DNA from: Sphingomonas hengshuiensis
GTDB lineage: Bacteria > Pseudomonadota > Alphaproteobacteria > Sphingomonadales > Sphingomonadaceae
Length of the DNA stretch: 64,000 nucleotides
Assembly (NCBI RefSeq): GCF_000935025.1
Contig: NZ_CP010836.1
Span: 2,046,001-2,110,000, forward strand
Direction: 5' to 3'
Each line of letters starts with the position of its first letter. The stretch's first letter is position 1. The notes beneath the pieces were generated by a model. That model did not search any database. It was given only the letters and a program-made list of their open reading frames with translations, and was not told the DNA's origin. The position numbers and the translations under genes were made by a program. Positions 18,643 through 28,095 of the stretch are shown piece by piece.

Positions 18643-21384
18643 TCAGAAGCGTGACCGGAGCGTCACGCCATAAGTGCGGGGTTCGGCCAGATAGGAGGAG
18701 AAGATCTGGCGACCGCCGGGATATTGCGCGTCGGTGAAGGGCGCGCCGGTGGCCCCCTCCTGGAACGGCGAGTTGAACGCGACCTGCTGGTAATCCTGGT
18801 TGAGCAAATTCTGTGCCCAGACTTCGATCGCCCATTTCTGCTCGGGCCCGCGAATGCCGATGCGGCCGTTGACGAGCGCAAAGCTCTCCTGCCCCTTTTG
18901 CGCGAACAGGTCGGAGCCGGTGTTGAATTTGTCGGTCAGGCGGGTGTCGAAATAGACGAGCCCGCTCAGCCCCGAACTGCCAAGGTCCGGGGTCCACGAC
19001 GCCGAGGCAGTCGCGACGAATTGCGGGGCGTTCGACAGTTCGTCGCCCGGCAGCTTGCGCAGCGCCTGGTCGAGCGGCGCGCCACTGGCATTGCCGACCA
19101 GATTTTCGCGATATTTGGTGTCCGAATAGGTCAGCCCCAGCCCGACGCGGAAATCGCGCGCCGGAACCAGCGATGCCTCGATCTCGACACCCTGCGCCAG
19201 CACGCCATAGGTCACGTCGCCCGATGCGCAGCGACCGGTGGTCGACGCCGCGGCGTTATAGTTGGACGCCGTGGTGAACTTGCTCTGGTCACGGTCGCCG
19301 CCCGACAGGCCGGTGCTGCACCCGTTGATGTTCTGAACCAGGAAAACGGTGCCGTTGAAGGTGTTGAGCTGGAAATTCTTGAACTGCTGGCGGAACGCCG
19401 CGACGTTGAGGCTGAACCGGCCTGTCGAATATTTGGCGCCGATTTCGAAGGCGTCGACTTCCTCGGGGTCGAACTGGAGCCCGCTTGCCAGCGCCTGCGC
19501 GCCGCCGACCGAGGCGAAGGTGGCGATCGGCGCCTTGAGCGCCGAGCGATCGAGGTTGAACCCGCCCGCCTTATAGCCGCGCGAATAGCTGCCATAGAGG
19601 AGCAGATCGTCGACCGGCTTCCACGACAGGACGCCGGTGCCGGTGAATTTATGCTCGCTGCGGCGGTCGTTGATCGAGACGCCGTTCAGCTCGGCGGTCG
19701 AGTTGCCCTGGCACGACAGCCCGACGATCGCATCGACGATTCCGGTGAGCGCCGCAGTCGAGCGGAGCGGCAGCAGCGATGCCTGGTTGGCGGTGCAGCC
19801 GGTATTGTCGTTGCCGAAGGTCGCGTTGAACTTCTTGCGCTCGTTGGTGTAGCGCACGCCGAGCGTCAGATCGACGCGGTTGGTGACGTGGAAGATGTTG
19901 TGCGTGAACAGCGCCCAGTTGCGGCTGTTCTGGAAATAGCGGTCGCGCGTCGTGCCCTTGTCGTTGATCGCATCGAGCCGGTCGAACGCCGCATAGATCA
20001 GCGGCGAGGCCGCCCCGAACGCCGCCGGGCGCGCCGCGAGGCACCCCGCCGAAGTCGGCGAATAGAGCGCCGCCAGCGCACTGCCCGAGATGATGCGGCA
20101 GGTGGCGAAGCGGCCATATTGGCTGCCGAAGCGCAGATTGTCGGTGACGGTCAGGTCTTCATCGGCGAAATAGCCGCCGACCAGCCAGTCGAGCTTATCG
20201 CCGAACGCCGTGCCCTGGAGCCGCAATTCCTGGCTGAAGGTCTTGAACTCGCGGGCATTGTTGCCGTCCGCCGCGCGATAGAGGATGTCGACATAGCTAT
20301 AGTCGGTGTCGGAGCCCTGATCGCTGCGATAGTTGCGATAGCCGGTGATCGAGGTCAGCTTCGCGCCGCCCAGATCCCAGTCGACCTGCATCGACCCGCC
20401 CCAATCCTCGGTCTTGCCGCCATAGCTGCGGCCCGGCGAGACATAGATGTCGCGGTTATAGCCGTTGGTGAACGCAGCGGCCGGCTGGCCCAGCGCCTGG
20501 AGCACGCGGACGATATTGTTCTGCGCCGGATCGTTGAGCGCGCCGATCGTCGGGTTCATCTCGCGGCTGACATAGGTCGCCGCGCAGCATTCCTCGTCGC
20601 GTTTGGTATAGTCGCCGATGATGCGCACCGACAGGTCGCTCGACGGCTCGTAGAGAAGCTGGCCGCGGACGAAGCCGCGCTTGCGGTTATTGATGTCGCG
20701 GCCGCTGGTCAGGTCGGTGTAGAAGCCGTCGCGCTGGTTGTAGACGCCGTCGATGCGCGCCGCGAGCGTGTCACCGAGCGGCGCGTTGACGAAGCCGGAG
20801 AGGCGGACGTTGTTGTAATTGCCATAGGTCGCCTCGGCGCCCGCGCTGAACACGGGGGCCGGGGCCTTGCTGACGATGTTGATCAGGCCCGCCGAGGCAT
20901 TGCGCCCGAACAACGTGCCCTGCGGCCCGCGCAGCACTTCGATCCGCTCGATCTCGCCCAGTTCGTTGAGCCCGATGCCCGAGCGCGAGCGATAGACGCC
21001 GTCGATGAACACCGCGACCGAGCTTTCGAGCCCGGGATTGTCGCCGACCGTGCCGATGCCGCGGATGCGCGCCGAGCCATTGGCCTCGCTGCCGGTCGAC
21101 GAGACGAGCAGCGACGGCGCGATCTGGTTGAGCTGGCGGATGTCGTTGGTGCCGCTCTGCTGCAACGCCTCCGCGCTGATCGCCGACACCGCCAGCGGCA
21201 CGTCCGCGAGCACCTGTGCGCGGCCCTGCGCCGTCACGACGATGTCGTTGGTGTCATAGGCATCGGGGGTCTGGTTATCCTGCGGGGCCGCAGCCCCGGT
21301 CGATGCGTCCTGCGCGTACGCAGGTGCCGCGAGCGCCATGATCAATGCCGGAACCGCAGTCGCCGACAAAAGGCGTAGCCGCAT
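18643..21384 (-). CDS. TonB-dependent outer-membrane receptor
   Basis: A 913-residue receptor with a signal peptide (LIMALAAPAYAQ), a TonB box-like DIVVTAQGRAQ, a plug domain with RIRGIGTVGDNPG and IERIEVLRGPQGTLFGRNAS, and a 22-strand barrel ending in YGVTLRSRF with the terminal Phe needed for assembly. Such receptors carry iron chelates, glycans or hydrophobic compounds across the outer membrane. Two acyl-CoA dehydrogenase genes lie upstream on the same strand, so uptake of a lipid, steroid or aromatic substrate is more likely than iron (inference). A strong terminator follows the gene. Confidence 0.93.
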   Translation of the reverse strand: MRLRLLSATAVPALIMALAAPAYAQDASTGAAAPQDNQTPDAYDTNDIVVTAQGRAQVLADVPLAVSAISAEALQQSGTNDIRQLNQIAPSLLVSSTGSEANGSARIRGIGTVGDNPGLESSVAVFIDGVYRSRSGIGLNELGEIERIEVLRGPQGTLFGRNASAGLINIVSKAPAPVFSAGAEATYGNYNNVRLSGFVNAPLGDTLAARIDGVYNQRDGFYTDLTSGRDINNRKRGFVRGQLLYEPSSDLSVRIIGDYTKRDEECCAATYVSREMNPTIGALNDPAQNNIVRVLQALGQPAAAFTNGYNRDIYVSPGRSYGGKTEDWGGSMQVDWDLGGAKLTSITGYRNYRSDQGSDTDYSYVDILYRAADGNNAREFKTFSQELRLQGTAFGDKLDWLVGGYFADEDLTVTDNLRFGSQYGRFATCRIISGSALAALYSPTSAGCLAARPAAFGAASPLIYAAFDRLDAINDKGTTRDRYFQNSRNWALFTHNIFHVTNRVDLTLGVRYTNERKKFNATFGNDNTGCTANQASLLPLRSTAALTGIVDAIVGLSCQGNSTAELNGVSINDRRSEHKFTGTGVLSWKPVDDLLLYGSYSRGYKAGGFNLDRSALKAPIATFASVGGAQALASGLQFDPEEVDAFEIGAKYSTGRFSLNVAAFRQQFKNFQLNTFNGTVFLVQNINGCSTGLSGGDRDQSKFTTASNYNAAASTTGRCASGDVTYGVLAQGVEIEASLVPARDFRVGLGLTYSDTKYRENLVGNASGAPLDQALRKLPGDELSNAPQFVATASASWTPDLGSSGLSGLVYFDTRLTDKFNTGSDLFAQKGQESFALVNGRIGIRGPEQKWAIEVWAQNLLNQDYQQVAFNSPFQEGATGAPFTDAQYPGGRQIFSSYLAEPRTYGVTLRSRF

Positions 21385-21570
21385 ATCATTCTCCTCTCAC
21401 CACGGGCTGGAACACTCGATGGGTTCCATACCCTACCCTCGAATTACACGCGGTTCTCTGAGAGGCGTCAAGCATAACAAAGGTTGCAAAGCGGGACTGG
21501 AGTGCGAGTGTTGCAGAAATGACACGCCCGTCTCCGGGAAATTACGAGGGTCGGCGCCCGGACAATGCCA

Positions 21571-22644
21571 TCAATAGCCGGCAAGCCGCGCAAAACGTTC
21601 GCGATGCCACGCGGCATTGCCCCACATCGCCTCCAGCACGCGCGCCCGCTTGAGGTAAAATCCGGCGTCATGTTCGTCGGTCATCCCGATCCCGCCATGG
21701 AGCTGGACCATTTCGCGGCTGACGAGGTTGAGCGTTTCGCCCGCGAGCGCCTTGGCGAGGCTGACTTCCTGGCGGACGTCGGGCTTGCCGCTGTCGACTG
21801 CCTCCAGCGCCGCCTCGACCACCGATCGCATCAGTTCGAGTTCGGTGAACATCTTCGCCATGCGGTGCTGGAGCGCCTGGAACGAGGCGAGGACCTGGCC
21901 GAACTGGACGCGGGTCTTGAGGAAGGCGTTGGTCTGTTCGAACGCGCTTTCGGCCATGCCGAGCATTTCGGCGCACAAGGCGGCGGCGGCGCGATCGGTG
22001 ACGCGGGTGAGGAGATCGGGGCCACCGCCCGCGAGGCGCTCGGCGGGCGCGCCGACGAAGCGGATTTCGGCATGGCTGCGCGAATCGACGAGGCTGCGGG
22101 GGGCACGCGCCACGCCCGCGCCGTCGGCGACGAGATAGAGGCCATCGACGGCGGCGACGACGAAGAGCTGGGCGCTGTCGCCCTCGGCAACGAACGCCTT
22201 GGTGCCGGTGAGCGCGCCGTCCTCGACCGTCGTCGCGATGCGATCGGGGGCGAAGCGCGGCCCCTCGTCCACCGCCAGCGTCGCGATGACGTCGCCCGCG
22301 GCGATGCGCGGCAGCCATGCCGCCTGCTGCGCCTCCGAGCCGCCGAGGAGCAGCGCGCTGGTGGCGGCCGCGGTGGCGGCGAGAGGGGTGGCGGCGAGAT
22401 TGCGCCCGAGCTGTTCGAGCACCAGCCCGAGCGAGCCATAGCCCATGCCTGCGCCTCCCTGTGCCTCTGGCACGATGATCCCTGCCCAGCCCATCTCGGC
22501 CTGGGCACGCCACGCATCGGCATCGAAGCGCGCGGGCGGCGCGGCGGCACGCATCCGGCGGAATGCGGTGACGGGCGATTCATTGTCGGCCCAGTCGCGC
22601 GCCATATCGCGCAGCATCGTCTGTTCTTCGGTCAGCACGGCCAT
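21571..22644 (-). CDS. Acyl-CoA dehydrogenase, small-type subunit (second pair)
   Basis: This 357-residue dehydrogenase is a clear paralogue of the one at 7813-8925. It shares EEQTMLRDMARDW, IVPEAQGGAGMGYG and the C-terminal HGGIGMTDEHDAGFYLKRA, and lacks the YEGT catalytic segment in the same way. The start MAVLTEEQ at 22644 is chosen because the longer frame reads through palindromic repeat DNA. It follows the large subunit gene (22895-24115) on the minus strand and precedes the TonB receptor gene. It probably forms a heteromeric enzyme with the large subunit. Confidence 0.9.
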   Translation of the reverse strand: MAVLTEEQTMLRDMARDWADNESPVTAFRRMRAAAPPARFDADAWRAQAEMGWAGIIVPEAQGGAGMGYGSLGLVLEQLGRNLAATPLAATAAATSALLLGGSEAQQAAWLPRIAAGDVIATLAVDEGPRFAPDRIATTVEDGALTGTKAFVAEGDSAQLFVVAAVDGLYLVADGAGVARAPRSLVDSRSHAEIRFVGAPAERLAGGGPDLLTRVTDRAAAALCAEMLGMAESAFEQTNAFLKTRVQFGQVLASFQALQHRMAKMFTELELMRSVVEAALEAVDSGKPDVRQEVSLAKALAGETLNLVSREMVQLHGGIGMTDEHDAGFYLKRARVLEAMWGNAAWHRERFARLAGY

Positions 22645-22758
22645 CGGGGGGTTCCTTCTGTTCCCTGCTCGCTGCGGAGGAGGGTGTCGGCTATTTCTTA
22701 GTTCCCCTTCCGCTTGCGGGGGGATGCATATGAAACGGGCAATGCTTTTTTGCTTCTC

Positions 22759-22848
22759 GTCACCCTGAACTCGTTTCAGGGTCCAAGGCGCCACGGGCGA
22801 AACCAGTGCTTGGGGCGCGTTGGACCCTGAAACGAGTTCAGGGTGACG
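22759..22848. repeat. Long hairpin repeat, GTCACCCTGAACTCGTTTCAGG type
   Basis: The left arm GTCACCCTGAACTCGTTTCA and the right arm TGAAACGAGTTCAGGGTGAC are perfect reverse complements, separated by a GC-rich centre. A second member with the same build is at 39875-39966. It lies between the two minus-strand acyl-CoA dehydrogenase genes; the 250-base gap 22645-22894 holds nothing else except a partial REP near 22,701. Confidence 0.9.
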
Positions 22849-22894
22849 AAGGAAAAATAAGGCGAGCGCTCAGCCTCCAAGGCCGGGAAGGCAC

Positions 22895-24115
22895 TCACTG
22901 GTGATCCAGCATCCCGAGGATGCGCTTGGCGATCACGTTGTTCTGGATCTCGCTCGATCCGCCATAGATCGACACCGCCTTGCCGAAGAGCCAGGCGCGG
23001 ACGTCGCGCAGTTCCTCCTCGCCAAAGCCCTCGCCTTCCCAGCCGAGCCCGGCCAGCCCGCGAATTTCGATCAGCAGCTCGGAGCGTTCCTGCATGATCC
23101 GCGCGCCGACATTCTTCATGATCGAGGTCGCGGCGGACGGCCCCTGGCTGGCCTTTGCCTCGGCGGCGGCGCGGCGGAGCGTGAGGAGAAAGGCGCGCAT
23201 GTCCATGTCGTGCCGGATGATCCGCCCGCGCAGATCGGCATCGGCGATGCGGCCCTCGGCATCGACGCCGACCGCCTGCTTCGCAAGGTGCGACAACGGC
23301 GTGCCCGCGAACATCCGCCCCGCCGATCCGCCGCCGCCCGACAGGCTGCTGCGTTCGTGCTGGAGCAGACGCTTGCCGATCGTCCAGCCCTGCCCCTCTT
23401 CGCCGACGCGATTGGCCTTGGGCACCTTCACGTCGGTGAAGAAGGTCTCGCAGAACGGCGACGCGCCCGAGATCAGCCGGATCGGGCGCACCTCGATCCC
23501 CGGCGTGTCCATGTCGACGAGCAGGAAGGTAATGCCTTCATGCTTCTTCGTCTTGTCGGTGCGGACGAGCATGAAGCATTTGTCCGCCCATTGGCCGCCG
23601 CTGGTCCAGGTTTTCTGGCCGTTGACGACGTAATGGTCGCCATGATCCTCGGCAAAGGTCTGGAGCGAGGCGAGGTCGGAGCCGGCGCCGGGTTCGGAAT
23701 AGCCCTGGCACCAGCGCACCGTGCCGCGCGCGATGGCGGGGATATGCTCGCGCTTCTGCGCCTCGCTGCCATATTCGAGCAGCGTCGGGCCGAACATCAT
23801 CACGCCCATCCCGCCGATCGGGTTCCACGCCCCGATCCGCGCCATTTCCTCCTGAAGCACGCGCGCCTCGGCCCGGTCGAGCCCGCCGCCGCCATAGTCG
23901 CGCGGCCAGGTGGGGACGCCCCAGCCCTTCTCGCCCATCGCCGCCTGCCACGCCGCCTCGTCTGGCGAGGGCTCGTGCGGGCCCTCCAGCGCGGAGATCA
24001 GATTGTCCTTGCCCTTGAGCGACGGCGGGAAATGCGCCACCAGCCATTCGCGCGCCTCCGCGCGAAAGGCTGCGATAGAATCGGCGGGCGCGTCGCTTTC
24101 CAATAGTGTAGCCAT
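22895..24115 (-). CDS. Acyl-CoA dehydrogenase, large-type subunit (second pair)
   Basis: The 406-residue protein is a paralogue of the dehydrogenase at 6493-7677: RWCQGYSEPGAGSDLASLQ, NGQKTWTS and the closing IYGGSSEIQNNVIAKRILG are seen in both. Gly again replaces the medium-chain-type catalytic Glu. It is the first gene of a minus-strand series large dehydrogenase, small dehydrogenase, TonB receptor. Having two such pairs in 18 kb suggests two rounds or two substrates of side-chain oxidation. The start at 24115 lies 150 bases from a divergent thioesterase gene. Confidence 0.92.
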   Translation of the reverse strand: MATLLESDAPADSIAAFRAEAREWLVAHFPPSLKGKDNLISALEGPHEPSPDEAAWQAAMGEKGWGVPTWPRDYGGGGLDRAEARVLQEEMARIGAWNPIGGMGVMMFGPTLLEYGSEAQKREHIPAIARGTVRWCQGYSEPGAGSDLASLQTFAEDHGDHYVVNGQKTWTSGGQWADKCFMLVRTDKTKKHEGITFLLVDMDTPGIEVRPIRLISGASPFCETFFTDVKVPKANRVGEEGQGWTIGKRLLQHERSSLSGGGGSAGRMFAGTPLSHLAKQAVGVDAEGRIADADLRGRIIRHDMDMRAFLLTLRRAAAEAKASQGPSAATSIMKNVGARIMQERSELLIEIRGLAGLGWEGEGFGEEELRDVRAWLFGKAVSIYGGSSEIQNNVIAKRILGMLDHQ

Positions 24116-24265
24116 TGCGTGTCTCCGGAACCCGGTTCGTCGTGGTTTCGAAATTGCGGTATGCCGGGCTCGGCGTCAAGCCGTGTAACCGCTCGTCCCG
24201 TCTGGCCCGACCGGCTTTGAAACTCGCGTATGGCACTGGGCGGCGATTTGGCATAGCGAGGCGCG

Positions 24266-25039
24266 ATGACGCCGATTGCCGATCTTCTCGCCGCCGCACT
24301 GCGCACCGACCATGGTTTCACCGCGACGATCCCCCCCGACTGGATGCAGGGCCGCACGGCGTTTGGCGGGCTGTCGGCGGCGCTCGCGCTGGATGCCGCG
24401 CTGGCGCTGGAGCCCGACCTGCCGCCGCTGCGTTCGGCGCAGATCGCGTTCATCGGGCCGCTCGCGGGCGAGGTCGCCGTCACCGCCACCCGGCTGCGGC
24501 GCGGGCGCAACGCGGCGTATCTCCAGAGCGACGTGGCCTCCGATGCCGGGCTGGGGATGCGCGCGACCTTCGTGTTCATGGCGGCATTGCCCTCGGCGGT
24601 GCGGCATGACGAGAGCGTGCGGTCGCCGCATGCGCCGCCTGCAAAGGATGCGAGCCTGTATGTCGGGCCGGAGACTTTCTTCACCGGCAATTTCGAGTTC
24701 CTCGATGCGGACACAGCCACCGGCCCCGCCGACTGGCTGCGCTGGGCACGGCTGCGCGTGCGCGCGGGGCTGCACCCGATGGTCGAGCTGATGGCGATCG
24801 GCGATGCGTTGCCCCCCGCGGCGCTCAAGCTGGCGCCCAGCATGCTGACGCCGGTCAGTTCGCTCAACTGGCAGATCAATTTCGTCGATCCCGCACCCGT
24901 CACCAGCGACGGCTGGTGGCTGCTCGGCGCGCATGCCGATACCGCGTGGGATGGCTTTAGCAGCCAGCGGATGACGATCTGGAACGCCGACGGCGCGGTG
25001 GTCGCGGAGGCGATGCAGGGAGTGGCGCTGTTCGGGTGA
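24266..25039 (+). CDS. Thioesterase family protein (TesB-like hotdog)
   Basis: A 257-residue protein with the layout of double-hotdog acyl-CoA thioesterases: QGRTAFGGLSAALALDAAL near residue 28, the strand LRSAQIAFIGPLAG, and a second half containing SSLNWQINFVD and GWWLLGAHADTAWDG. It is related to TesB but shorter and diverged. It is divergent from the acyl-CoA dehydrogenase at 24115, so it probably belongs with the same lipid pathway. The substrate is unknown. Confidence 0.83.
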   Translation: MTPIADLLAAALRTDHGFTATIPPDWMQGRTAFGGLSAALALDAALALEPDLPPLRSAQIAFIGPLAGEVAVTATRLRRGRNAAYLQSDVASDAGLGMRATFVFMAALPSAVRHDESVRSPHAPPAKDASLYVGPETFFTGNFEFLDADTATGPADWLRWARLRVRAGLHPMVELMAIGDALPPAALKLAPSMLTPVSSLNWQINFVDPAPVTSDGWWLLGAHADTAWDGFSSQRMTIWNADGAVVAEAMQGVALFG

Positions 25040-25166
25040 CGCTGTCGCCGCCGGTGAGACAAATTGCGACACTTTGCCGGGCGCGTGACAAACTGGCGCG
25101 ACATGCCGGCTCCAGAAGGGCCATCCACCGCGAAGCGTATCGCGGGGAGCAGAGGAGTTTCGCTCG

Positions 25167-25769
25167 ATGAACAAGATGATTGCCGCCCTGCTGCTGGGCA
25201 CGACCTTGCTGGCGGGTAGCGCCAGCGCGGCGCAGCAGACCCCCGCCGCATCCGGCCCGAAGCAGGACCGGCCTGCGCCGCCCGATCCGATGCTGCTCGC
25301 CGACGCCAACAAGGACGGCGTGGTCACGCGCGACGAAGTGGCCGCGCGGCTGACCGCCGCCTTTGCCCGCGTCGATGCGAACAAGGACGGCAAGATCAGC
25401 CCCGAGGAGCGCGAGGCGGTGCTCGAAGTCGTGGGCGGGCCCGGTGGCCCTGGCCGTCCCGGCGGCCCGGGTGGTCCTGGTGGCCCCGGCGGTCCTGGTG
25501 GTCCCGAAGCCAAGGGGCCGCGCGGCGACCGGATGATGGCGCGGATGGACAAGGACGGCGACGGCATGGCCTCGCTCGAGGAGCAGAAGGCGCGCGCGCT
25601 GGCCCGTTTCGACCGAGTCGACACCAACAAGGACGGCAAGATCGACCAGAAAGAGCGCGATGCGATGCACGAGCGGATGATGGCGATGCGCGGTCGCGGC
25701 GGCCCGCGCGGCGGTGGCGACATGCCGCCCCCGCCCCCACCCCCTCCGGCCGACGCTCAGGATAGCTGA
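25167..25769 (+). CDS. Secreted EF-hand protein with Gly-Pro-Gly linker
   Basis: A signal peptide (MNKMIAALLLGTTLLAGSAS) leads a 200-residue calcium-binding protein. Four EF-hand loops are visible: DANKDGVVTRDE, DANKDGKISPEE, DKDGDGMASLEE and DTNKDGKIDQKE. Between the two pairs runs a collagen-like stretch of about 27 residues made of GGP triplets, and the C-terminus is a proline run. It should reside in the periplasm or outside the cell. The gene has its own terminator, and a two-component pair follows within 82 bases. A role as a calcium buffer or sensor partner is possible but unproved. Confidence 0.85.
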   Translation: MNKMIAALLLGTTLLAGSASAAQQTPAASGPKQDRPAPPDPMLLADANKDGVVTRDEVAARLTAAFARVDANKDGKISPEEREAVLEVVGGPGGPGRPGGPGGPGGPGGPGGPEAKGPRGDRMMARMDKDGDGMASLEEQKARALARFDRVDTNKDGKIDQKERDAMHERMMAMRGRGGPRGGGDMPPPPPPPPADAQDS

Positions 25770-25781
25770 GCCGGCCGGGAC

Positions 25782-25816
25782 TGCCGGGCGGATTCGCCTC
25801 CTCGGTCCGCCCGGCA
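25782..25816 (+). terminator. Hairpin terminator after the EF-hand gene
   Basis: TGCCGGGCGGA and TCCGCCCGGCA form a perfect 11-bp stem 13 bases after the stop codon. The following sequence (CTTCCTTCTT) is only moderately T-rich, so termination may be partial, allowing some read-through into the response regulator gene. Confidence 0.7.
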
Positions 25817-25851
25817 CTTCCTTCTTGCCCGTGAGTTGGTAACGTCAGCGT

Positions 25852-26571
25852 ATGTCAGACATCCCGCACATCCTGCTCGTCGACGACGAGCGCTCGATCC
25901 GCGAGCCGCTTGCGCAATATTTGACCAAGCAGGGCTTTCGCGTGACGCAGGCCGGCGATGCCGAGGGTGCGCGGGCGCGGATGACTGCCTATGCCATCGA
26001 CCTGGTGATCCTCGACATCATGATGCCGGGCGAAGACGGGTTGAGCCTGTGCCGCCATATCCGCGCGACCAGCGAGACCCCGGTGATCCTGCTGACCGCG
26101 CGCAGCGAAGAGACCGACCGGATCGTCGGGCTGGAAATGGGCGCCGACGATTATGTCGTGAAGCCCTTTTCCCCGCGCGAGCTGGCCGCGCGGATCAAGG
26201 TGGTGCTCCGCCGCATCCAGGCGGGGGGCGCCAAGCAGCATGCGCCGGAGAGCGGCAGCTTCGCCTTTTCGGGATGGGTGCTCAAGACCGGCGAACGCGC
26301 GCTGGTCGATCGCGAAGGCGTATCGGTGCCGCTGTCGACCGGCGAATATAATCTCCTCCACGCACTGGTCACCCGCCCGCGCCAGGTGCTGACGCGCGAC
26401 CAGCTGCTCGACCTGACCCAGGGGCGCGAGGCCGCCGCGTTCGATCGCGCGATCGACAACCAGGTCAGCCGGCTGCGCAAGAAGCTGGAGCCCGACGCCC
26501 GGAACCCATCGATCATCAAGACGGTGTGGGGCGGCGGATACACGCTGGCCGCCGAGGTCACCCGGTTGTGA
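25852..26571 (+). CDS. OmpR-family response regulator
   Basis: The 239-residue protein has a receiver domain with the acidic pair DD at 11-12, the phosphoacceptor Asp55 in VILDIMMPGEDG and the conserved Lys in YVVKPFSPREL. A winged-helix DNA-binding domain follows with DNQVSRLRKKLEPD and a final WGGGYTL. It is a transcription factor activated by the kinase encoded immediately downstream. Its stop overlaps the kinase GTG start by four bases. Confidence 0.95.
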   Translation: MSDIPHILLVDDERSIREPLAQYLTKQGFRVTQAGDAEGARARMTAYAIDLVILDIMMPGEDGLSLCRHIRATSETPVILLTARSEETDRIVGLEMGADDYVVKPFSPRELAARIKVVLRRIQAGGAKQHAPESGSFAFSGWVLKTGERALVDREGVSVPLSTGEYNLLHALVTRPRQVLTRDQLLDLTQGREAAAFDRAIDNQVSRLRKKLEPDARNPSIIKTVWGGGYTLAAEVTRL

Positions 26572-28004
26572 GCGCGGGCTGGCGCACGCGCCTTGCCCGC
26601 GGGAACCGCGCGATCCGTCGCTTCCTTCCGACCAGCCTGGCGGGGCAGATCGCACTGCTCGTCGCGATCGCGCTGTTCGTCGCGCAGGCGATCAATTTCG
26701 GGATGCTGCTGCGCGAACGGCACGGGATGCGCTTTGCCCAGTTCATCGTGCCCACGGTCACGCGGCTTGCCGACGCGTCCGAGCGGATGACTTCGGTCGA
26801 CGAAGCGGGCAGGCCGCCGCTGCGCGCGGCGCGCGACGGCGGGCGCAGCTTCCGATCCGATCCGCGCACCCGCATCGAGATTCACGAGGCCAACCCGATC
26901 GCCGCCGATGCGCGGTCGCGCCCGGACATCGAAGAGGATGTACGCCGCGGGCTGAAGGAATCGGGGATCGATTTCGGGCGTGTCATCGCATCGGTCCAGC
27001 CGATCGAGCCCGACGCCCCGCAATTGCGCCGGATGAGCCCGATGCGCGCCGAACGGCTGCGCCGGCTGGGGGCGGAGTTGCAGATCGCGGTCGAGATTCC
27101 GGGCAAGGGCTGGCTCGCGACCAACTCGCCCTGGCCGCGCGTCGAGGGATCGCTGATGTGGCAGCTGCTGGCGCAGACGCTGATCCTCTATGTCTGCGTG
27201 CTGATTCCGGTGCTGCTCGCCGGGCGCCGCATCGCGGCCCCGCTGCGTGCGCTGGCAACGGCGGCGCGCGGCTTTCGCCCCGGCGACGGCGCGCCCCCGC
27301 TGGAGGAGCGCGGCCCCGGCGACGTGCGCGCGGTGATCGGCGCGTACAACGCGCTGGGCCTGCGCGTGAATGCGATGATCGACGAGAAGGACCGGATGCT
27401 CGGCGCGATCGGGCACGACCTGCGCACCCCGCTGGCGGCGCTGCGCGTCCGCATCGAATCGGTCGAGGACGATGACGATCGCAACCGCATGGCCGACACG
27501 ATCGACGAGATGAACCGGACGCTCGACGACATCTTGTCGCTGGCCCGGCTGGGCCGCCCGAGCGAGCCCGCGACCGATGTCGACATGGCCGCGCTGATCG
27601 ACGCCGTGGTCGAGGATTTCCGCGACATCGGCAACGACGTCAGCTTCGAGGAATCGCCCCGGCTGAAGATGCGGATGCGCCCGTCGCTGATGCGGCGCGC
27701 GGTGCGCAACTTGATCGAGAATGCGGTGAAATATGCGGGCGCCGCCGAGGTGCGGCTGTTGCCGGGCGAAACGACGGTCGCGATCGAAGTCGCCGATCGC
27801 GGGCCGGGCATCCCGGCGGACAAGCTGACTGCAGTGTTCGACCCGTTCACGCGGCTGGAGACGTCGCGCAACCGCGATACCGGCGGGATCGGGCTGGGGC
27901 TGGCGCTGGCGCGTGCGATCGTTTCGGATGCCGGGGGGCAGATTACATTGGCGAACCGCGCGGGGGGCGGGTTGCTGGCTACGATTACGTTGCCGCGGGG
28001 GTGA
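26568..28004 (+). CDS. Membrane sensor histidine kinase with HAMP domain
   Basis: A 478-residue kinase that should phosphorylate the preceding regulator. It has a membrane helix near residues 23-45 (IALLVAIALFVAQAINFGML), a periplasmic sensor domain of about 140 residues, a second membrane helix (LILYVCVLIPVLLAG), a HAMP linker, the phosphoacceptor His283 in AIGHDLRTPLAALR, and the ATPase boxes NLIENAVKYAG, DRGPGIP and GGIGLGLALARAI. The GTG at 26568, inside the GTGA overlap, is chosen over an upstream in-frame ATG that lies within the regulator. The signal sensed is unknown. Confidence 0.93.
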   Translation: MSAGWRTRLARGNRAIRRFLPTSLAGQIALLVAIALFVAQAINFGMLLRERHGMRFAQFIVPTVTRLADASERMTSVDEAGRPPLRAARDGGRSFRSDPRTRIEIHEANPIAADARSRPDIEEDVRRGLKESGIDFGRVIASVQPIEPDAPQLRRMSPMRAERLRRLGAELQIAVEIPGKGWLATNSPWPRVEGSLMWQLLAQTLILYVCVLIPVLLAGRRIAAPLRALATAARGFRPGDGAPPLEERGPGDVRAVIGAYNALGLRVNAMIDEKDRMLGAIGHDLRTPLAALRVRIESVEDDDDRNRMADTIDEMNRTLDDILSLARLGRPSEPATDVDMAALIDAVVEDFRDIGNDVSFEESPRLKMRMRPSLMRRAVRNLIENAVKYAGAAEVRLLPGETTVAIEVADRGPGIPADKLTAVFDPFTRLETSRNRDTGGIGLGLALARAIVSDAGGQITLANRAGGGLLATITLPRG

Positions 28005-28095
28005 TGGGGGGAAGTGGGTTTGTGCGCTTCGGAGGCTGTTTCGGGGCCTATGGAGGACTGGTTTTGGTGGAGAGCGGACATTGCCCGCTCACCTG

